A stretch of 39,320 nucleotides of DNA from Ruminococcus sp. (lineage in GTDB: Bacteria > Bacillota > Clostridia > Oscillospirales > Acutalibacteraceae): the NCBI GenBank assembly GCA_017473555.1, contig JAFUKO010000034.1, forward strand, positions 1-39,320. The letters run 5' to 3'. A model generated the notes under the pieces. It saw only the letters and a program-made list of their open reading frames with translations, ran no database searches and was not told the origin of the DNA. Position numbers and translations under genes: made by a program. Positions 35,586-39,320 of the stretch are shown piece by piece. Position 1 is the stretch's first letter; every line of letters starts with the position of its first letter.

Positions 35586-36646
35586 TTTAACTCCTCCAAT
35601 ACTTCCTGAATTTTTTCTATAAGTATGTTCATTTGCTCTTTGCTACCAATGGTAATTCTGTTGTAGTCATAAAGCTTTTCTTTATCAAAATAACGTACAA
35701 GTACGCCTTTTTCTTTAAGCTTAAGATAGATATCTTTACCATGTGCGGTGTGGTGTTTTGCAAATACGAAATTAGCGGAACTGTCAGTCATAGTAAAACC
35801 GAGTTCTTTAAGCTTAGTAACTGTCCATTCTCTGTTTTCGATAATAGTTTTGCAGTTATCCATGCAGTATTCATCATCAATCAATGTGCCTACACCTGCG
35901 GCCATTGTAAGAGAATTTACGTTATAAGGGTTCGTAGAATACTTAATAGTATTGAGGTCCTGAATCAGCTTTTTATTACCGATACCAAAGCCTAATCTAC
36001 CGCCAGCAAGTGAGCGTGATTTAGAAAAAGTCTGTGTTACAAGAAGATTGTCATACTTTTTTGTAAGAGGTACAACACTGTCTGCTCCAAAATCAACGTA
36101 TGCTTCATCAATAACAACAACGTTGTCAGGATTGCTTTTTATAATCTCTTCAATCTGTTCAACGGTCAAGGCAATACCTGTAGGTGCATTAGGGTTTGCT
36201 ATAAAGATAGTACCATCTGCATTTTTGTAGTCATCGATACAGATTGTGAAATCGTCATTTAATGGGATTTGCTTATATGGGATATTGTTTATCTGTGCGA
36301 AAACAGTGTAGAATCCATAAGTGATGTCAGGGAAGATAGCAGGAGTGTTTTTGTCACAGAAAGCCATGAACGCAAAGTTTAAGACCTCATCTGAACCATT
36401 AGTGAACAGTATCTCATCTTCGTTGACAGAAAATCTGTTAGCCGCAAGTTTTATGAGTTCTCTGCACTCAGGGTCAGAGTACAGCTGTAGATTCTGTGCT
36501 GCCTTTGTAGCATAAAGCTGTGCAGTTTTTGATGGGGAAAATGGCGATTCGTTAGTATTAAGTTTTATGTACTGAGTATCTTTAGGTTGTTCACCAGGGG
36601 TGTATGGTACTAAAGAACTGTATTTTTGGCTAAAAAAGCGACTCAA
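35582..36646 (-). CDS. hisC: Histidinol-phosphate aminotransferase HisC
   Basis: A PLP enzyme of 354 residues that turns imidazole acetol phosphate into histidinol phosphate. KLNTNESPFSPS, NPNAPTG, VVIDEAYVDFG and the PLP Lys in TFSKSRSLAGGRLG mark the family. It overlaps hisD and hisB by four bases each. Confidence 0.95.
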   Translation of the reverse strand: MSRFFSQKYSSLVPYTPGEQPKDTQYIKLNTNESPFSPSKTAQLYATKAAQNLQLYSDPECRELIKLAANRFSVNEDEILFTNGSDEVLNFAFMAFCDKNTPAIFPDITYGFYTVFAQINNIPYKQIPLNDDFTICIDDYKNADGTIFIANPNAPTGIALTVEQIEEIIKSNPDNVVVIDEAYVDFGADSVVPLTKKYDNLLVTQTFSKSRSLAGGRLGFGIGNKKLIQDLNTIKYSTNPYNVNSLTMAAGVGTLIDDEYCMDNCKTIIENREWTVTKLKELGFTMTDSSANFVFAKHHTAHGKDIYLKLKEKGVLVRYFDKEKLYDYNRITIGSKEQMNILIEKIQEVLEELK

Positions 36647-37923
36647 TCTGATTCCTCCGTGCGGATAATAGCACTTTTAGCGTGAGCGGTAAGACCTTCT
36701 TTTTCTGCAAAAAATGCTACGTCTTTTGCTACACGATTTAAAGCGTCTTTTGTGTAATATGTATACTGTGTTTTCTTAACAAAATCATCAACTGATAACG
36801 GGCTTGAGAACTTTGCGGTACCAGATGTTGGTAAGGTGTGGTTTGGACCTGCAAAATAGTCGCCCAAAGCCTCAGGACAGTTTCTGCCCATAAATATAGA
36901 ACCTGCGTGACGTATGCTGTCGAGATAATCAAAAGGGTTGTCAACGCATAACTCAAGGTGCTCTGGAGCGATTTCATTGGAAATCTCAATAGCTTTCATT
37001 AAATCATCAGCAACAATAATATTGCCGTTGTTATCGATAGAAGTTCTGGCAATTTCTGATCTTAAAAGCTGCTCAATCTGAACTTCAAGTTCATTCTGTA
37101 CTGCTACTGCAAGTTCCATAGAATCAGTTACAAGTACAGCACTTGCGAGTTTATCGTGCTCAGCCTGTGAAAGTAAATCAGCGGCAGCGTGCTTAGGATT
37201 TGTCTTTCCGTCTGCTACAATCAGGATTTCACTTGGCCCTGCAATCATATCAATTGATACAACACCGTAAACCTGTTTCTTTGCTTCCGCAACAAAAGCG
37301 TTACCAGGTCCAACAATTTTATCAACCTTTGGTACACTTTCTGTTCCGTATGCAAGGGCGGCAATAGCTTGTGCACCGCCTACTTTGAAAATTTTGTCAA
37401 TTCCAGCAACCTTAGCAGCTGCTAAGATTACAGGGTTTACTTTACCGTCTGCAGAAGGAGGTGTTACCATAACAACCTCTTTACAGCCGGCAATTTTTGC
37501 GGGGATTGAATCCATAAGTACAGTTGATGGATAAGCTGCTGTACCACCAGGTACGTATAAACCGGCTCTGTCAACAGGAATAACTTTTTGACCAATAACT
37601 ATGCCGTTTTCATCATTGATAATAAAGCTGTTTCGAACCTGTTTTTCGTGGAATTTACGGATATTTGCTGCAGCTTTTTTCAAAATCTCGATAAACTGTG
37701 GCTCAACAAGTGAAAATGCTTCATCGATTTCTTCTTCACTTACTAAAAGTGAAGAAAGCTGTGCTTTATCAAATTTTTCGCAGTACTCATATAAAGCTTT
37801 GTCACCGTTTGTTCTGACATTGTTGATAATATCAGTAACAATAGCTTCAACATTTATAGAGTTTTCAACTCTGCTGAAAATTTCATTATTGTCAACTTCG
37901 TTGTATTTTAAAATTTTAATCAT
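36643..37923 (-). CDS. hisD: Histidinol dehydrogenase HisD
   Basis: HisD oxidises histidinol to histidine in two NAD-dependent steps. The 426-residue protein has RAGLYVPGGTAAYPSTVLM, KVGGAQAIAALAYGT, DMIAGPSEILIVAD, DLLSQAEHD and IAPEHLEL, with normal length. Its start overlaps the hisG stop by eight bases. Confidence 0.97.
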   Translation of the reverse strand: MIKILKYNEVDNNEIFSRVENSINVEAIVTDIINNVRTNGDKALYEYCEKFDKAQLSSLLVSEEEIDEAFSLVEPQFIEILKKAAANIRKFHEKQVRNSFIINDENGIVIGQKVIPVDRAGLYVPGGTAAYPSTVLMDSIPAKIAGCKEVVMVTPPSADGKVNPVILAAAKVAGIDKIFKVGGAQAIAALAYGTESVPKVDKIVGPGNAFVAEAKKQVYGVVSIDMIAGPSEILIVADGKTNPKHAAADLLSQAEHDKLASAVLVTDSMELAVAVQNELEVQIEQLLRSEIARTSIDNNGNIIVADDLMKAIEISNEIAPEHLELCVDNPFDYLDSIRHAGSIFMGRNCPEALGDYFAGPNHTLPTSGTAKFSSPLSVDDFVKKTQYTYYTKDALNRVAKDVAFFAEKEGLTAHAKSAIIRTEESD

Positions 37924-38557
37924 TTTTTGCCTCCATCTGAGCAGAAATTTCGCTTACAATCTTGTTTATAAGCTCAGATTTGAATTTATAGCTCGTTTTG
38001 TTTGAGATAAGACGGGCACTGATAGGAATGATTGTTTCCTTAACCTCAAGATTATTCTCTTTGAGAGTTGTACCTGTTTCAACAATATCAACGATTACAT
38101 CGGATAAACCGAGTATCGGAGCGATTTCAATGGAACCGTTGAGGTGAATAATATCGATGTCACGACCTTTTGACAAATAATGCTGTTGGGCTATGTTTGT
38201 GAATTTTGTTGCAACCCTTAAAGTTCTTTGCTTGTCATCTCTAAAATCAGCTTTTGCGGCAACAGCCATTCGGCATTTGCCAATATCAAGGTCGAGTAGC
38301 TCATAAACTTCAGGGGAGTATTCGAGCAGGATATCTTTTCCTGCGACACCAATATCAGCAGCTCCACGCTCTACGTAAATTGCGACATCTGAAGGCTTAA
38401 CCCAGAAGTATCTTACACCGACTTCTTCGTTTTCAAAAATCAGTTTGCGGTTGTTTTCTTTGATAGAAGGACACTCGAAACCTGCTTTTTCAAACATATT
38501 GTAAACCTTTTCGCCAAGTCTGCCTTTTGGTAAAGCAACGTTAAGCATAGTTTTCAT
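37916..38557 (-). CDS. hisG: ATP phosphoribosyltransferase catalytic subunit HisG (short form)
   Basis: The first committed step of histidine synthesis. At 213 residues it is the short form, which lacks the C-terminal regulatory domain and needs HisZ, encoded just upstream. LPKGRLGEKVYNMFEKAG, ERGAADIGVAGKDIL and VDIVETGTTLKENNL are diagnostic. It starts 13 bases after hisZ, with AAAGGAGG before the ATG. Confidence 0.95.
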   Translation of the reverse strand: MKTMLNVALPKGRLGEKVYNMFEKAGFECPSIKENNRKLIFENEEVGVRYFWVKPSDVAIYVERGAADIGVAGKDILLEYSPEVYELLDLDIGKCRMAVAAKADFRDDKQRTLRVATKFTNIAQQHYLSKGRDIDIIHLNGSIEIAPILGLSDVIVDIVETGTTLKENNLEVKETIIPISARLISNKTSYKFKSELINKIVSEISAQMEAKND

Positions 38558-38570
38558 AATTATCCTCCTT

Positions 38571-39320
38571 TCAATCCTCGATATTAACCAGTGTTTTGTA
38601 TTTTATATCTGTAGGAACACATTTGCAAGCAAAGACTGAATCGCCGTTTTTGTTGTACTCTTTAACTTTGCTATTTATCAATGCTAAAGGTGTTTTGTCT
38701 GTGTAAAGTAAGATAACATCAACATCATAAGTTTTGTTTGATTCATCTAATCTGTCGAGTACATCGAGGTATACAGCAAATCCGATCGCACCTGATTTGC
38801 GTTTCATTTTTTGTAACAGCTTATCATACTGACCACCCGTTAAAACACTAGTAGGAACGCCTTCGATAAATCCTTTGAATACGATTGAATTATAGTAATG
38901 TGTATCAGAAATAACCGAGAAATCGATATTTATCATATCTTTGATTTCTTCATCAAGTGTAGATAGAATCATATTAAGCTCAGTGATAGGGGAGATATCT
39001 ATAACATTACTGAGTAAATCTTCAAGTTTTGGTAAAACAACTTCCGGTTTTCCGCAGGTTGCTACAAGTGTTTTTAAGACTTCTGTTTTATCATCGGTGA
39101 GCTCTAACTCGTTGCAAAGAGAAATAAGCTCGTGGATGTTCTTCTCACTGATGAATTTGAGTATCTCTTTTTTAGCAAAAGATGGAATATCGAATGCATC
39201 AAAAACAGCGGTAATAATACCAAGATGTGATATATCAAGAACGCTGTTATCAGATATTGTTTTAAGACTCTCACAAGCAAGAGTAAGAACTTCGCTGATT
39301 GAGTAAGTATCAATGTCACC
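38571..39320 (-). CDS. hisZ: ATP phosphoribosyltransferase regulatory subunit HisZ (C-terminal part, cut by window edge)
   Basis: HisZ is a histidyl-tRNA-synthetase-like paralogue that activates and controls the short HisG. The open frame runs without a stop from the right edge to the stop at 38571, giving the last 249 residues or so. A reading that starts at the ATG at 38972 would miss the first half of what is visible. Features: DISHLGII in the upstream half, then FKGFIEGVPTSVLTGGQYDKLL, which matches the class II synthetase-like motif region, and GAIGFAVYLD. No frameshift is needed. It lies directly upstream of hisG, as in other Firmicutes. Confidence 0.85.
   Translation of the reverse strand, partial: GDIDTYSISEVLTLACESLKTISDNSVLDISHLGIITAVFDAFDIPSFAKKEILKFISEKNIHELISLCNELELTDDKTEVLKTLVATCGKPEVVLPKLEDLLSNVIDISPITELNMILSTLDEEIKDMINIDFSVISDTHYYNSIVFKGFIEGVPTSVLTGGQYDKLLQKMKRKSGAIGFAVYLDVLDRLDESNKTYDVDVILLYTDKTPLALINSKVKEYNKNGDSVFACKCVPTDIKYKTLVNIED

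Noticed and set aside
38571..38972. Short independent gene of 133 residues starting at ATG 38972
   Set aside because: The frame is open to the window edge and the upstream residues fit HisZ, so this is the internal part of a longer gene.

Overview
The window looks like chromosome from a low-GC Gram-positive anaerobe of the Clostridia. Ruminococcus bromii or a close relative is the best fit. The main clues are two secreted proteins that combine type I dockerins with starch-binding CBM26-like modules, one of them also carrying an AmyE-type GH13 amylase domain. That pairing is the hallmark of the R. bromii amylosome. The HisG/HisZ pair, CdaA, YajC-Tgt-QueA, strong Shine-Dalgarno sites, frequent TTG starts and sigma-A-like promoters agree with this. 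The species name is an inference; no database search was possible.

Layout, left to right. (1) 1-1401: the 3' part of a dockerin protein with CBM26-like modules, cut by the left edge. (2) 1.5-6.4 kb: an HPr-like protein without the catalytic His, MtaB, a GH10-like (DUF187) glycosidase-like protein, a DUF1294 membrane protein, a RluA-type pseudouridine synthase, a TIGR04086 membrane protein and YajC. (3) 6.4-8.6 kb: Tgt and QueA (queuosine). (4) 8.8-11.6 kb: asd-dapA-dapB (aspartate to lysine/diaminopimelate), behind a near-consensus promoter; Ddh at 21.6 kb completes the dehydrogenase branch to meso-DAP. (5) 11.7-13.1 kb: DUF3343 plus a cysteine-desulfurase-like enzyme. (6) 13.1-15.3 kb: cdaA and cdaR (c-di-AMP); cdaR is interrupted by an in-frame TAA. 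(7) 15.3-16.5 kb: a RodA/FtsW protein on the minus strand. (8) 16.7-18.9 kb: tsaE-tsaB-rpiB-upp, then tRNA-Leu(CAA) on the minus strand. (9) 19.3-22.5 kb: a CofE-like protein, a GMP synthase without its glutaminase domain, and ddh. (10) 22.7-28.7 kb: a SNF2 helicase with an inverted repeat in its promoter, a small membrane protein, and an SPFH / zinc-ribbon / TPM trio resembling Bacillus subtilis YdjI-YdjG-YdjH. (11) 29.1-31.4 kb: a dockerin amylase after a gene-poor leader of about 430 bases. (12) 31.5-39.3 kb: a compact minus-strand histidine operon, hisZ-G-D-C-B-H-A-F-IE plus a PHP-type histidinol phosphatase, with hisZ cut by the right edge.

Most of the window is housekeeping. The points most worth a second look are the interrupted cdaR; two junctions (yajC/TIGR04086 and dapB/DUF3343) where the downstream gene's Shine-Dalgarno lies in the 3' arm of a terminator-like hairpin; the helicase operator candidate; the CofE-like orphan; the split GMP synthase; and the SPFH/zinc-ribbon/TPM module. 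I saw no CRISPR array, insertion sequence, prophage or attachment site.
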